NCBI RefSeq assembly: GCF_002099425.1 | Contig: NW_018343984.1 | Span: forward strand, 16,372,001-16,436,000 | Direction of reading: 5' to 3' | Length of the DNA stretch: 64,000 bases | DNA from: Phascolarctos cinereus | Lineage: Eukaryota; Chordata; Mammalia; Diprotodontia; Phascolarctidae | Shown: in pieces, positions 32,330 through 43,768 of the stretch | How positions within the stretch are numbered: the stretch's first letter is position 1 | Layout of the letters: every line of letters begins with the position of its first letter | Notes under the pieces: model-generated | What the model was told of the DNA's origin: nothing | Seen by the model: the letters and a program-made list of their open reading frames with translations, nothing else | The model's database searches: none | Made by a program: the position numbers and the translations under genes

Positions 32330-34480
32330 AACATTGACCATTGTAAATAACCAGTGTTTTGGTTTGAGTTTTCTCTTCATTTTAGACTGCCATAGAAGTC
32401 TTCCAATGTTTCTCTTATTTTTTTAGTAATTCCTTTTAGTACCTAACATTCTAATATATTCAAATCCCCACAATTTGTTCAGCCATTCACTAACCATCAT
32501 GCATGTATTTTGTTCCCAGTTCTTTGTTATCACAAATAATAGTGCTGTGATCATTTTGCACATATGGGTCTTTTCTTTCTGTCAGTCACTTCCTCAGGGT
32601 AAAAGGGCATGAGCAATTTAGTAATTTTTCTTGAATAATTCCAAATTGTCATCCGGACCGATTGAACTGATTTTCACTTCCACAAGGAGTGGATTAATGT
32701 GCCTTTCTTTTACTGTCCCTCCAGCAAAGAAGTAAACCATATTTTCCTATCTCTGCTGGCTTGCTAGGTATGAATTGATATCTCAAGTTTGTTTTACTGT
32801 GCATACATTTGATTATTAATGGTTTTGAATGTTTCAGTGGTTATTGAAAATATATTTTTGCTTCTGAAAACTGTTCATATCTTTTGACCACTTGACAATT
32901 CTCTAACTATTCCTAATATAATACATATGTGTCAATTCCCTGTATATTTTGCACGTTAGAGTTTAATCAGAGATATTTGATGCTAATCATTTCCAAGTTG
33001 TAAATTTTCTTCTAATTCTAGCCATGATAATTGTATTTGTACAAAAGCTTCTTCATATAACTGAGATGTCATTTTTCTACCCCCTTTGACATGATAAATT
33101 CTTAACATTTCTATAATTGTATAATATTTGACTTTTATTCTCCTCTGATCTTGTTACTGTATGATTTTCTTTTAGATTGTTTATCCAATTTGAATTTATT
33201 ATTTTATGTTGTAAGATGCTAGTGTGTAAACCTCTTATTCAGTAAATTGCTTTCTAACTTCCCAGAAGCTTTTTGTCAAATAAAAAGTCCCTGTCTCAAT
33301 GGTTTGTTTTGGAAGCGTATTGAACTCTGTACTGCTTGGGTGAATTTGTCTTGAGGCACTGCTTACATGATCTATTCCACTGATCTACCTCTTAGTTTTT
33401 GTTTTTAAATTCAGTGCAATATGCTTTTGGTCAGTCAATACTTTGTAGTATCATATGAGATCCAGAATTACCAAGCCCCATCTACCCACACATTTCCTGA
33501 TGTTTGTCATAGTCCTCGACATCATTAAACTTTTATTCATCAATTTCTTTAAAAATTGCATTCTATGATGAACTGATGAGTATAGCAGTAAATAAGTAAA
33601 ACAACTTAGGTAGGATCATCATTTTTACTATATTGGCACAGCCTAGCTATGAACATTGAATACCTTTCCAATTATTTGTATCCTTTTATTCTTGTTGTTT
33701 AAAAAAATCCTCACTTAATTTATATAAATCTTGAGTATATATGAGGGATTAAGTCACAGATATCCAATATTATCCAACCTCTTCATTTTAATAAGAAATA
33801 GAAAGTTTGACACTTTGGAAAATAATTTTATATTCTATTTTTTGACTAGTGCTATTAACCAGCTCACTTATTTTTGTGGGTAAACCATTATATTGTCTAT
33901 GTTTTAATATTAATCTCATTAAGAAAGCTTCCATTTTCTCCTCTACCAGAAAAAAATTCTAGTCCTTCATTTTAGATAAATACTTTAAATCACATTAAGT
34001 AAATGCCCTTTAATTCCTATTTTAAAAAAAAATAGTTTTAACATAAATCAATGTATTTTTTTCAAAAGCTTTGAAGTTCCTGATATATTCTCTTGGTTTT
34101 ACATTTGTTACTTAAATTTATACTTTTCCTAATGTTAAATCTAAATTTCATTCTTATTATAAATCCAACATGGTCAGAGAAAACAATTCTTGGAATACAT
34201 TTTTCTGATCTCTTTGCTATTTTTTAATATAATTTTAAATTATAGGATGTTGGTCTATAGTTTTCTGTTTTTACTTTCATCCCTTCATGGTTTGGGTACT
34301 ACACCCATATTTGTTTTACAGAAGGATTTTGGAAAACATTTTCTGTCCATTTTTATAATGTTTTATGAGGTATTGGATTGACTTGTTCTTTAAATGTTTA
34401 AGCAAAATTGCTTATATATGTATTTGTACCATGGGTTGCTTTTTGTTGTTGTTTGAAGTTTATTTTTTTAAATAAACTTC
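32330..34480 (-). repeat. old L1, ORF2 3' half
   Basis: Over 2.1 kb the plus strand reads as reverse L1 ORF2: CAATTTGTTCAGCCATTCACTAACC, CACATATGGGTCTTTTC, CATATCTTTTGACCACTTGAC, TTTGTCAAATAAAAAGTCC, ACTGATCTACCTCTTAG and ATGGTTTGGGTACTACACC. It is highly diverged with many small indels, an old insertion. Confidence 0.7.
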
Positions 34481-34631
34481 AATCTGCTATTTTCCATTTA
34501 TAAATATTCATATATTTTATTTAAATTTGTTTTGTTTTCATAGAATTGAGTACAGCAGTTTCCATTAATTACTTTATTTCTTCTTCCTTCTTTGCGAATT
34601 CTCCCTTCTCTCTACTTAAAAAAAAAGTCAC

Positions 34632-34635
<4 letters not shown>

Positions 34636-34700
<65 letters not shown>

Positions 34701-34815
34701 CCTCCCCATCTCCATCTCTCTCTCCCTCCCCATCTCCATCTCTCTCTCCCTCCATCTCTCTCTCTCCATCTCTCTCCATCTCTCTTTCTCTCCCTATGTC
34801 TCTGTGTCTGTCTCT
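34636..34815. repeat. (CT)n compound microsatellite
   Basis: A (CT)n run at 34636-34695 passes into CCCTCC/CCATCT/CTCTCC variants. All long frames crossing it (Ser/Leu or Arg/Glu) are artefacts. Confidence 0.95.
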
Positions 34816-34869
34816 GTCACCTCCTTTCCTCTTCCATCTCCTCATCTTTCTTTTCTAATCAGTTATCAA

Positions 34870-35645
34870 GTCTTTCCAATAATTAATCAATCAACAAATA
34901 TTTATTAAAGCAGCTATTATCTGCCAAGTGATATCCATTATTTCTAAAGTCAACTTCTTTTCCCCATTCATAAGACCAGTCCGTTTTTTCGAGTCTTGAT
35001 CTCTAATATGAACTATTGAAAAAGTCTCCTAAATGATATCCCTGATTCCAGTTTCTCACTTGCCAGCTATCTTCCATATAGCTGCCAACTTAACATTCCT
35101 GAGGCATAGATGTGAATGTGGTACTCTTCTGATCAAGCATCCTTAATAATTCCTTATTGCCTCTAAAAGAAATAGAGATTCTTCACCTGGAATTTAAATC
35201 CCTATATTTTGGGACTCTCTCCTGTCTTTTAAGACATTTCCAATTATCTCCCTTTATGCACTCTACTTCCTGGCCAAAGTGAAAGTTCTCTGAACTTGAC
35301 ATCCCATGTCCTCCCTCGTTATCTTTGCACAGTCCGTCCCCTATGCCTAGAATACAGTTCTTCCTTACTTTTGCCTCTAGAATCCTAGCTTCTTTGAAAG
35401 CCCAGATTAGGTGCCCGGTGGTACGCAAAGCCTTCCTTGATTCTCGCCCATACTGATTATTAGTGCGCATTCCCTTCTCATATGAGCTTGAATTTACCTT
35501 TTTTGTGCATATGCTTTATATCCTATCCCCCAATCTTACTCCAAGACAATGACAGCTATTTAGTGACAGGGACTGTTTTTGTCTTTGTGCCCCCAATGTC
35601 TAATGCAGTGTGTCACATAAAACAAGTGAAAAATATTTCTTAAAC
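34870..35645. repeat. LINE-2 pair, minus tip then plus 3' region
   Basis: 34870-34935 is a minus-strand L2 tip (CAATCAACAAATATTTATTAAAG). 34980-35645 is plus-strand L2: CTTCCATATAGCTGCC, TTCCTTATTGCCTC, TTCCTGGCCAAAGTG, CCTATGCCTAGAATAC, GACAGGGACTGTTTTTGTC. The minus frame at 35183-35470 is a shadow. Confidence 0.7.
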
Positions 35646-35884
35646 TGAACAATTAATCAATATGCATGTATTAAGTGTGCCTAGTTGTTGGAGATACAAG
35701 TACAAAGAATGAAACAATTCCTTCTGACAAGAAGTTCACATTGTAATTGAGGAGAGAATAAGATGGTATTTACAGAATAATATAAGAAGATAAAAACTAA
35801 CTACTGTAAAATAAAGTTATTTAATATAATTAGAGAGGGAGGGCACTGGCTAGCATTTGGGTGGAAAGGATATCAAGAAAGATT

Positions 35885-36175
35885 CCATGCAGCTAGATGG
35901 TGGAGTAAACAGAGCACTAAGCCTGGAGTCAAGAAGACTTGGGTTCAAATCTAGCCTCAGGCACCTACTAGCTGTGTGACCCTGAGCAAGTCACTTCATT
36001 TCTTTTTTCCTCAGTTTCCTTATCTGTAAAATGGAGAGAATAATGACACCCACCTCCCAGGAATATTGTTAGAATCAAATGAAATAATTGTAAAGTTCCT
36101 AGCATAGTGTCTGGCACATCATAAGCACCACATAAAGTTATTATTGTTATTATTATTATTATCATTATTATAGTA
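35885..36175 (+). mobile_element. tRNA-head/MIR-tail SINE nested in LINE-2
   Basis: CAGCTAGATGGTGGAGTAAAC, GAAGACTTGGGTTCAAATC, AGCTGTGTGACCCTGAGC, CTCAGTTTCCTTATCTGTAAAATGG and a tail ending in (TTATTA)n. Younger than the L2 it splits. Confidence 0.88.
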
Positions 36176-36359
36176 CTTGAGCTGCATTTTGAAAAAAAAG
36201 AGGAATTCTATGAGGCAGAGGTACAGAGATAATACATTCCAGTTTTAGGGGACAGTCAGTTCAAAGGCATAGAGATGGTCTATGGCTTTTGTGTTTGAGA
36301 GTCACAGAAAATAGCAGTTTGGGTGAAACTCAGTTGAGGCCACCTAGAGAAAGGTAGAA

Positions 36360-36610
36360 AGACAGATAGATTGACAGCAGATAGATAGATAGATAGATAG
36401 ATACATAAAGACAGATAGATGATAGATATCTAGATAGAAATAGGTAGATATATATCTATATATATATATATACACATACATATGGTGTGTATAAATATAT
36501 ATATATGCATATAAATGTATATATATATGAATATTATGTACATACATACATATATATATATATGAATATTGTGTACATACATACATACATGCATACGTAC
36601 ATACATCCTA
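36360..36610. repeat. (GATA)n/(TA)n/(TACA)n microsatellite cluster
   Basis: Several tetranucleotide and dinucleotide tracts, including an imperfect tandem of about 45 bp (TATATATGAATATTATGTACATACATACA and a second similar copy at 36560). Confidence 0.9.
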
Positions 36611-36890
36611 TAGGTTAACAGGGAGCCATTGATATTAACTGAGTAAGGTGGTGACAAATTCGGATTTGTGCTTAAGAAAAGCTACTTTGTCAGCTGGATG
36701 GATGGACCAGAGTGGGAAGTGATTGGAGGTAGAGAGATCAATCAGTAACCATTGCAATAATTCCGGTGAGAGAAGATAAACTAAGGTGGTAACTCCTGTG
36801 TGTGTGTGAGTGTGTGTGTGTGTATGTGTGTGTGTGAGTGTGTGTGTATAAGGAGAAAGGATTGAATATGAGAGATATTATAAAGATGGC

Positions 36891-37345
36891 ACAGCTTTTC
36901 CTGAGTTTTTTCCTCAAAGGGCTTGTATACCTTAACCCAAAAGCTTACAAAAATTAAATACATTTAGAAAAGAAATTAAAGAGAAAAAGTCTTATTCTGA
37001 TTAGTTTCATTATCGCAGACAAGTAAAAGAGCAGAGCCTAGTTTTTTCCTTTTCTGTTGCTCAAAAGGGAGGGTCTTTAGCTTTCTTCTGAACCAAAAAA
37101 TGGAGACTCAAATTCCTGTCTAAATTCATTGGATTATAGTCCATACTGTATGCAGATTTATGAGCTGAAAGAGAGCTCAGAAGGTAGCCATTCTGTCCCC
37201 CTCATTCTACAGATGAAGAAATTAAGGATAAACAAGGACAAAGGACTTACCCAAGGTCATACAAAAAATAATCTTTGGAGACAAAATTTGAACCCAGGTC
37301 CTCTGGCTCCAGAGTCAGAACTCTTTCCACTGTTTGAAGTACAGT
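36891..37345 (-). repeat. unclassified, then MIR-type core SINE
   Basis: 36891-37135 is unclassified. 37140-37345 is reverse MIR: CATTCTACAGATGAAGAAATTAAGG, GGACTTACCCAAGGTCATAC, ATTTGAACCCAGGTCCTC and ACTCTTTCCACTG. Confidence 0.7.
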
Positions 37346-37899
37346 CCTGACTGAGGTGGGAGAACTTTGGGTAACCTTCTTGATTTCAAAATTTTTGTTC
37401 TACTTTTTCACGCCTACTGGAAGTTTTCCTGAAATGCATAGAATACTGAGGATGAATTATGTAAGGCTTTGTGTATAAGAATGCTGTTAGTTCTCTCTCT
37501 TTCTCTTGTTTTTTCATAATTTCTAATTTGAAACCCATTAAAATAACAGAAAAATCAATTACATCTATAGTCTTAATATTATATGTTTGACAGGCTTCAG
37601 ATCTTACCCCCCCATTTATTCATCTAGCACACAATATACAGTTTTGAGCTTATAGAACAAATTATTCAATTTTCTCACTTTAGTCTGTAAATTAGCAGCA
37701 TGCTTAATTCAGTGACACATTAATTCCTCTATAGAAGTAGTATTCAGAGGGAGGGGCAGGCTAGTTTTATGTTGGTTGGGTATCCATAGTCTTGGATGAA
37801 TACAAACTGTTGACAGTAAAGATATGGCCAATATGTCCCTCCAAAGTTCCCAAAAACTTTGGAAAACAAAACACATAGATTTTATGTGAGTTGATTGTC
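37346..37899. other. low-repeat stretch
   Basis: No repeat recognised. The part 37610-37745 (AATTAGCAGCATGCTTAATTC.., CATTAATTCCTCTATAG) is AT-rich with TTAATT cores. No exon signal. Confidence 0.3.
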
Positions 37900-38512
37900 C
37901 TTTTTAACCTTTTTCTACATTTTACAGATAAGGAAATTAAGGCATAGATAACTCAAACAATTCACCCAAGGTTATATAACTAGGAAATGGCAGTCAGAAC
38001 TAAAATTTAGATCATCTGGCTCTAAAAGTCTTCTTCTTCCGTGAGTGACATTAGGCACACCACTTAAACCACCTGTGCGTAAACTACTGGGCCTTAATTT
38101 TCTTATCTGCAGAATGGGTGGCTTCAAAAGTGCCTTCCAGCTTTGTGTCTGTGATCCTATGAGTGAGGGGAACTACTTTTGAAAGGAACCCTATGGCAAA
38201 GATTTTTTATTTTTGTGAAATGAATTCTAATAATCCTTCAAGGATTTGAGGTTTTACACATGCAGGTTCTTCGTCCAATTCCATGTTCCAGAGCCCCTCT
38301 ATACTGTAGTAGATCATAGCATCATAGATTTAGACTTCAGAGGTAATCTAAAACAACCTGTTGATTTTACAGATGGGGGAAACAGGTTCAGAGAGGTTAA
38401 GGGATTTGCTTATATTCATCACAGCTAATTGGTAACAGATCTGGGACTGCAACCCAAATCTCCTGCCTCTAAATCCAGAGTTCTTTCCACTTCATTCCAC
38501 TATATGCCACGT
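37900..38512. repeat. three MIR-type SINEs in alternate directions
   Basis: 37900-38035 minus (TTTTACAGATAAGGAAATTAAGG..CCAAGGTTATATAACTAGG). 38036-38165 plus (GACATTAGGCACACCACTTAAACC..TTATCTGCAGAATGGG). 38300-38512 minus (ATCATAGATTTAGACTTCAG..GTTCAGAGAGGTTAAGGG..CACTATATGCC). Confidence 0.75.
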
Positions 38513-39251
38513 CAGAAGAGAATTTTGAAAGTTGCTATAGTTTAAAAAATCATAATCTCATTTTCAACTTGATAACAATTTTCTCTGAATTTGGCCTAGC
38601 TGGTCTTTGAATGATACCATCCACATCAGATCTTAACATTAAAAAGACCATTCCTGGACTCAATGGGCTATAACACTCACCCTACTCCCTCTTTCTAAGG
38701 AACCCTCTACTCTGCACTATTGCATTCCGCCTGGATAAGATTTAGTCATGGGGGTGCCTGTCCGCTAATGAGAGAGGAGTTAGACTCCCTCTTATCAAGC
38801 TCTTTGGCTCATTGACCTCCTACCCTAGCAACCCAAGGATAAATTATTTAAAACTTACATTGTGGCTCATGTCTAGGATCCCACTACAGAGGAACACAGA
38901 AAGATACTCAAGGTTTAATTTGACTCTGGTATGAGACATATTTATTTCCTATGCACAAATGAAATACTGTAGATAAAAAACTAAAAAGCACACATTTGAT
39001 AGAATAAACAAATAGGAAGCAGTGCTATTGTTATATCATGCTAGGAATTTGATACTTAAAACCATCTAAGCATGAATTAGTTTCCAGAATGACTGGTTAG
39101 ACATCTCACATTTCACCTTGTCTTTGCACTGTCTCCCTCAAAGTCCATGTGTTCTAGAAAGATGGGCCAAGCTTGGATCCATCCTCTTGTTGATAGTCGT
39201 CTTCTCAAAGAGCAGCGTGACAGTTGCCAGAGATGCTCCTCAGTGCCATTT
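38513..39251. other. unclassified, holding the left copy of a short repeat
   Basis: About 38868-38965 (ATGTCTAGGATCCCACTACAG..GAGGAACACAGAAAGATACTC..GAGACATATTTATTTCC) recurs at about 40254-40365. The rest matches no family I know. Confidence 0.4.
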
Positions 39252-39503
39252 TTTTTTTTTGCTGAGTTGTTTCAGTCATGTCCAACTTTTCATGACTCCT
39301 TTCGGGATTTTCTTGGCAAAGGTAGTAGAGTGATTTGCCATTTCCTTCTTCATCTCATTTTACACATGAGGAAACTGAGGCAAAGAGAGTTAAGTGACTT
39401 GCCCAGGGCCACATAGCTAGTAAGTGTCTGAGGCCAGATTTGAACTCAGCAAGATGAGTCTTCCTGACTTCAGACCAGGCCCTCTATTCATGGCCACCTA
39501 ACA
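39252..39503 (-). mobile_element. tRNA-SINE with BovB-like tail
   Basis: Full-length reverse copy: GCTGAGTTGTTTCAGTCATG.., TCTTGGCAAAGGTAGTAGAG, GAGGAAACTGAGGCAAAG, GACTTGCCCAGGGCCAC, ending GGCCACCTAAC. An 8-bp target duplication TGCCATTT is at 39244-39251 and 39504-39511. A well preserved copy. Confidence 0.9.
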
Positions 39504-40156
39504 TGCCATTTAGCACCAACCAAAAAGATCTAGGACCTCCAGAATTCTGGAACTTCTAGGGTTGTCCCCAAACCGAGACACATCCATGGCAGCCTAGATG
39601 CTTATTCAGCCATGAAGGAAGAATAAACACAGAGGGGGTAGTCCAAAGCCTAATGCTGGACTCTCTTCAGGAGGACGTATGAGTACTCATGACCACACAG
39701 AGGCTGAGAAGGAGGAAGTGGCAAATTGCCTTTCCTTAACTTCTTATTGGAAGTGGTATAAAATTGTTTGCACACAATCCACAAGTGCAAGGAAGAGATC
39801 ACAGAGGGAAAGTTTACTATCTTATAAGTGTCCACTAAGTAATTGGTTCTTCTACTCATCAGCTAATCAGAAGACTATGTGCTCATCTCAAATCATCCAG
39901 CTCTTTAGCTCCTCATTCCTGGGCAGAAGAAACTAGGAAAACTAGCTCTGTGCAAGTCAAGAGAGGGCCTTGGTTATACAAGTATTAAGCATTCCCATTT
40001 TGTAGGATGAGGAAGCTAAGGCTTAGAGAAAAGGGACTAGACTTCATTCCACTAGGAAACTAAAACTCATTATCTTCTAATTCTGAGGAAAGGTTCATGT
40101 GATCAAACAGATTTCTTATGCAAATTGTTTCTTTATGTGAGGCTTGCAAACCATCC
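39504..40156. other. unclassified, with a MIR remnant
   Basis: 39504-39985 matches nothing I know. 39990-40080 holds a short reverse MIR piece (CCCATTTTGTAGGATGAGGAAGCTAAGGC). Confidence 0.35.
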
Positions 40157-40440
40157 CCTTAGGTGGGTTGTACACATATTATTACACATATTTTCCAAAT
40201 TAGGAAACTTAAGCTATGAGAAGTTATACATTTTTGCCAAATAATATAAGTATGTCTAGGACCCCCCCACATACACACACACACTCCCTATAGAGGAACA
40301 TAGAAAGATACTCAAGGTTCAATATGACTCTAGCCTGAGACATATATTTATTTCTTATGCATCCTGTTAGGTGGGTTCGACATGTATTATTACACACATT
40401 TTCCAAATGAGGAAAGTAGCCAGATTTCAAATCCTGGTCT
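40157..40440. repeat. local duplication with an embedded short repeat
   Basis: TTAGGTGGGTTGTACACATATTATTACACA.. (40157-40211) recurs as TTAGGTGGGTTCGACATG.. (40366-40420), about 209 bp apart and about 85% identical by eye. Both read as reverse-MIR middle parts. Between them, 40254-40365 is the right copy of the repeat at 38868, with a short (CA)n inside. Confidence 0.55.
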
Positions 40441-41920
40441 TGGACCCCAAGGCAAATTTTATTAGGTCAACAGATTTAAGGCAAATGGACCTAGACTACT
40501 TTTCCTATAACACCAACCAGCCAATTAAGAATACTTTTGCAATATGAAACACCACTCCTGAATTAAACTGGTTAGCAAATCTGTTTGTTATTTTAAAGCA
40601 ATATTCCTCTATTTTGCTCGCTAATATTTTTATTTTTATTTTTGTGTAATTTATGAGTGATGTTGCCCTGGGCTGCCATGTTTCTCTACTCAGCAAAGAA
40701 ACCAAGAGTTTGCTAACTAACTTGGTTTCTGTGTTCCTTTAGATTAATCACTGGAGACATTGCTATACCTAAGTTAACCTTTTATTTAAAAAAGTGAAAA
40801 AATAAAATAGCAAGGCACACACACACACACACATACACACATGTTCACACATAAATTCACATAACACATACCTACAACACATACACATAATCAGGCCTAA
40901 TAAATATGAATATATAATTAGCAGCCCAGGATTCTTTGTGTGCTTAGCAGCTCAGATTCATTCAAAGGACATATACACAATAAAAGCAACCATATCCAAC
41001 ACAAGTAGGCCATGCATTATCATTCACTGTGGCTAAGCAAGCCAGTGGCCAGAGCTGCGTAATTTCACAGTGTAAATGAGTCTGTGAAGTTCTATGGTTG
41101 TGTTTATCTCCACGTTATTACTTTACAAATCCTTCAATAATCCACTTGCTGTATCATGCACTATTTAGCAAAAACAAAACAAAACAAAAACACAAAAAAA
41201 CCACAAAATACAAAACAACCCCCCCCCAAAAAAGTTTCTTCATGGATCACTCTCTGCTATAGTTAAGGATATATTTTCCCTTTATAACTTTTAAATCTAC
41301 CAGCACTTAGTTATTTGGATCTGCTAGAAAGGTTATTTTCTTATTGAGGGGAAGTGGGGAAAAACATTTACAAGTTATACAGCTAATTTTGCACCATATA
41401 CAAATTTCTCCTTTTTTCTGCATCTGTAGCTCTTTCACTGGCTGCCCACTAGTGACCCATGACATAACTTAGTACCAGCAAACAACTGAAGGAGGCAATT
41501 AGGATATTCAGGTAGCATTTATCACAAATTTTCAATGTGCCACAACCTAGGATCTTACTGGGACACACCCAGCCCAAGCATTTATGTTGTTACCCACTCA
41601 GATTTTCTAACTATCCATGCATCATACACAAAGACAGCATTGTAAGCAAATACTTCTCCCACCTTTAACTTTTCTGATAAAAAAAAAAAAGAAACTATTG
41701 AAAAACCCAGGACGTTGTGAAACATCAAAATCATCTTTATCATACACCAGAATCCCAGTGCACTGGTTGGAAGAAATATTCCTAGCCCCTGGGACTCTAA
41801 TAGAGAAGAGTTTTGTTGTAGTCAGTGGTGGTGGTGGTAGTGATGGTGGTTCTAGTTCTAACAGCAGCTTACCCCCATGACTTTTGATAATATCTCTTAA
41901 CTCTATGAATCAAGTATGTG
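40441..41920. other. low-repeat stretch with a (CA)n tract
   Basis: A (CA)n tract with decay lies at 40815-40890. Otherwise no repeat recognised. 40900-41170 (ATAATTAGCAGCCCAGG.., GCAATAAAAGCAACC-type text, GTAATTTCACAGTG) is a candidate conserved island. A (GGT)n patch lies at 41826-41850. Confidence 0.35.
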
Positions 41921-41921
41921 A

Positions 41922-42760
41922 GTCACAGAATTTCATAATTAGAAAGGATCTCAACTGTTTTCTAGCCTAACACATGCCCTTACCCCCTAAAGTGTTCAAC
42001 TAGAAGTGGTATAGTGGATACAGCACTAGCTGTAAGAAAGATCTGAATTCAAATCCTGCTTCAGACACTTAATAGTTGCAAGACCCCGGACAAGTTACTT
42101 GACATCTTTCTGCCCCAGTTTCCACATATTTAAGATGAGGATAGTAATACAACCTCCCCCATCTACCCAGGGTTGTTATGAAGATAAGTGGGATAATATT
42201 TACAAAGCACTTTTCAAACCTTAAATCATAATGTAAATGAAGGTTATTATTATTGTAGTTATCATAGTCTTCGTCATCATCATCATAATCATCATCATCA
42301 TCATCATCATCCTCATCATCATCCCTCTATTCCCAGGATCTATGTCTCTCTTTATTTGAAATCTTCCAAACCTAGAGGACATTTCATTTTTGAATAGCCC
42401 CAATTACAGCAATTTTTTCTTGACATCAAGTCAAACTTTGCCTCTTTGAAGCAGTGTTTCTACTCCTACTCACCTGGGCCAAGCAGAGCAAATCTAATCT
42501 CTTTTCAAAAACTCTCTTCTCCAAGATAAACATCCCCAATTCTTTCAACCCATCCCAACATGACATGAATTTTCTCCTTTGGATATTCTCCAACTTATCA
42601 ATATGTTTCATAAGATCCTATATTTCAACATTATAATCCAAATTTGGTTTGACCAGGGTAGAGAAGACCAGAATCATCACTTTATTTCTGGAAATAATTG
42701 CACCCCTTTTAGTGTAACTCAAGATTGAGTTAGCATTCTTTCCTTCCACTTGAGGACCTA
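41922..42760 (-). repeat. CR1/L3 3' region split by a SINE and (ATC)n
   Basis: 41922-41993 (CACAGAATTTCATAATTAGAAAGG) and 42330-42760 are reverse CR1/L3: CAAACTTTGCCTCTTTGAAGC, CTCTCTTCTCCAAGATAAACATC, CCAAATTTGGTTTGACC, CTCAAGATTGAGTTAGC. Between them are a SINE (42000-42262) and an (ATC)n tract (42262-42325). Confidence 0.72.
42000..42262 (+). repeat. tRNA-head/MIR-tail SINE
   Basis: AGTGGTATAGTGGATACAGC, CTGAATTCAAATCCTGC, ACAAGTTACTTGACATC and GGTTGTTATGAAGATAAGTGG; it ends by running into the (ATC)n tract. Inserted in CR1/L3. Confidence 0.78.
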
Positions 42761-42764
42761 GGGG

Positions 42765-43134
42765 GCCACATGTGACCTCAAGGCTGCAGGTTCCCAACCC
42801 CTGGGGTAAGGAAACATATAAAGGAGCACTGAAAAGAGCTGGGTGCTTCTAAGAGGCAAGGCAGGTATAAAAGTTACCTGAAATCTGACCAGTAGGGAAA
42901 GAGAAGAGAAGGGAAAGGGTCAGGAAGAGTGTGGAATATAGGATTCTATGTAAGACCTCACAGATAATAGCTTAATGGAGTTTCTACTTTAGGACTTTGG
43001 AAGGAATCTACCAATTATGAATACAATGCAACTTATCAAGCCAAATAGTATGCAAGGAAAATGTCAGGTGGAGACCTAGAGAACAGGGAGAAAAGTGCTA
43101 TAGAAAGCACTTCCCTTCTTCTAGTCTTCTAGTT
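42765..43134. other. hAT-type end, then unclassified
   Basis: 42765-42812 (GGGGCCACATGTGACCTC..GTTCCCAACCCCTGGGG) looks like one end of a hAT-type DNA transposon. The remainder is unclassified. Confidence 0.4.
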
Positions 43135-43500
43135 GAAAGAGGAGAGAGAGAGAATGAGGAGAGAGAAGAGAAAAGAAGAAAAGGGAAGGATGAAGAGGGA
43201 AGAGAAAGAAAAAGAGGGGAAGGAAGGAGGGAGGAGAGGAGAGGAAACAGTAGAAAGGGGAAGGAAAAGGAGAGAGGAGAAAAGGAGGAGAGAGGAAAGG
43301 AGGGAGGATAGAGGCAGGTAGGTGAGAGGAGAAAGAAAGAGAAAAGAAGGGAAGGGAAGGGGAAGGGAGGGAAGAAGAGAAAGCAGTGGGAAAGAAAAAA
43401 GGGAAGGGAAGGGGAAAGTTGGAGAGGGGAGGAGAGAAGAAAGGAGTGAGGGGAGAGAAAGAAAGGGGAAGGAAAAGGGAGGGAGGGGAGGAAACTAGTA
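43135..43500 (+). repeat. polypurine tract (~365 nt)
   Basis: Almost pure A/G on plus with irregular GGGAA/GAGGA units rather than a single microsatellite period. Long frames on both strands here (for example 43098-43612 minus) are composition artefacts. Such tracts can form triplex DNA. Confidence 0.9.
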
Positions 43501-43599
43501 TATATGATAGAAATGACAACCTTGAGAACCATAAGGGTGTCAAACCATTAAGACATCTCTTAGGGTGATGTGGGTAAGCTAACCCTATAATGGAACATA

Positions 43600-43768
43600 C
43601 GAGCTTCAACACAACAACAACAAATTCTCCTCATTTTTCTCACGAAGGCGTATACTGCGGCTGTAGCAGGACCTGCTGTCAGGTTCACCCCTCCTTTTTA
43701 ATAAAATTGCATTAACTTTATCCCTGTTCTTGATTTGTGGCTTTCTCACGCTGCGAAGAATAAATAAT
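43600..43768 (+). mobile_element. possible LTR fragment (R/U5-like)
   Basis: GGACCTGCTGTCAGGTTCACCCC is followed by AATAAA at 43700-43705 and then CTTTATCCCTGTTCTTGATTTGTGGCTTTC, an order seen in retroviral LTR ends. It is next to a MIR-like tail (TTGTAAAGCACTTGTAAATATGG, 43770-43825). Ends unclear; age old. Confidence 0.28.

Larger units (their letters stand above)
35650..36890 (-). repeat. LINE-2 3' half with nested insertions
   Basis: Reverse L2 in three pieces: 35650-35884 (ATGTATTAAGTGTGCC..AAGAAGTTCACATTGTAATTGAGG..GAGGGCACTGG), 36176-36355 (GAGGCAGAGGTACAGAG..CATTCCAGTTTTAGGGGAC), and 36600-36890 (AGGGAGCCATTG, GTGGTGACAAATTCGG, CATTGCAATAATTCCGGTGAG, then GAGAGATATTATAAAGATGGC). It is interrupted by a SINE (35885-36175) and by GATA/TA/TACA and GT microsatellites (36360-36605, 36797-36850). 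Confidence 0.7.

Noticed and set aside
35183-35470. 95-codon minus frame with acidic/basic residues
   Set aside because: It is the reverse of LINE-2 3' sequence on plus.
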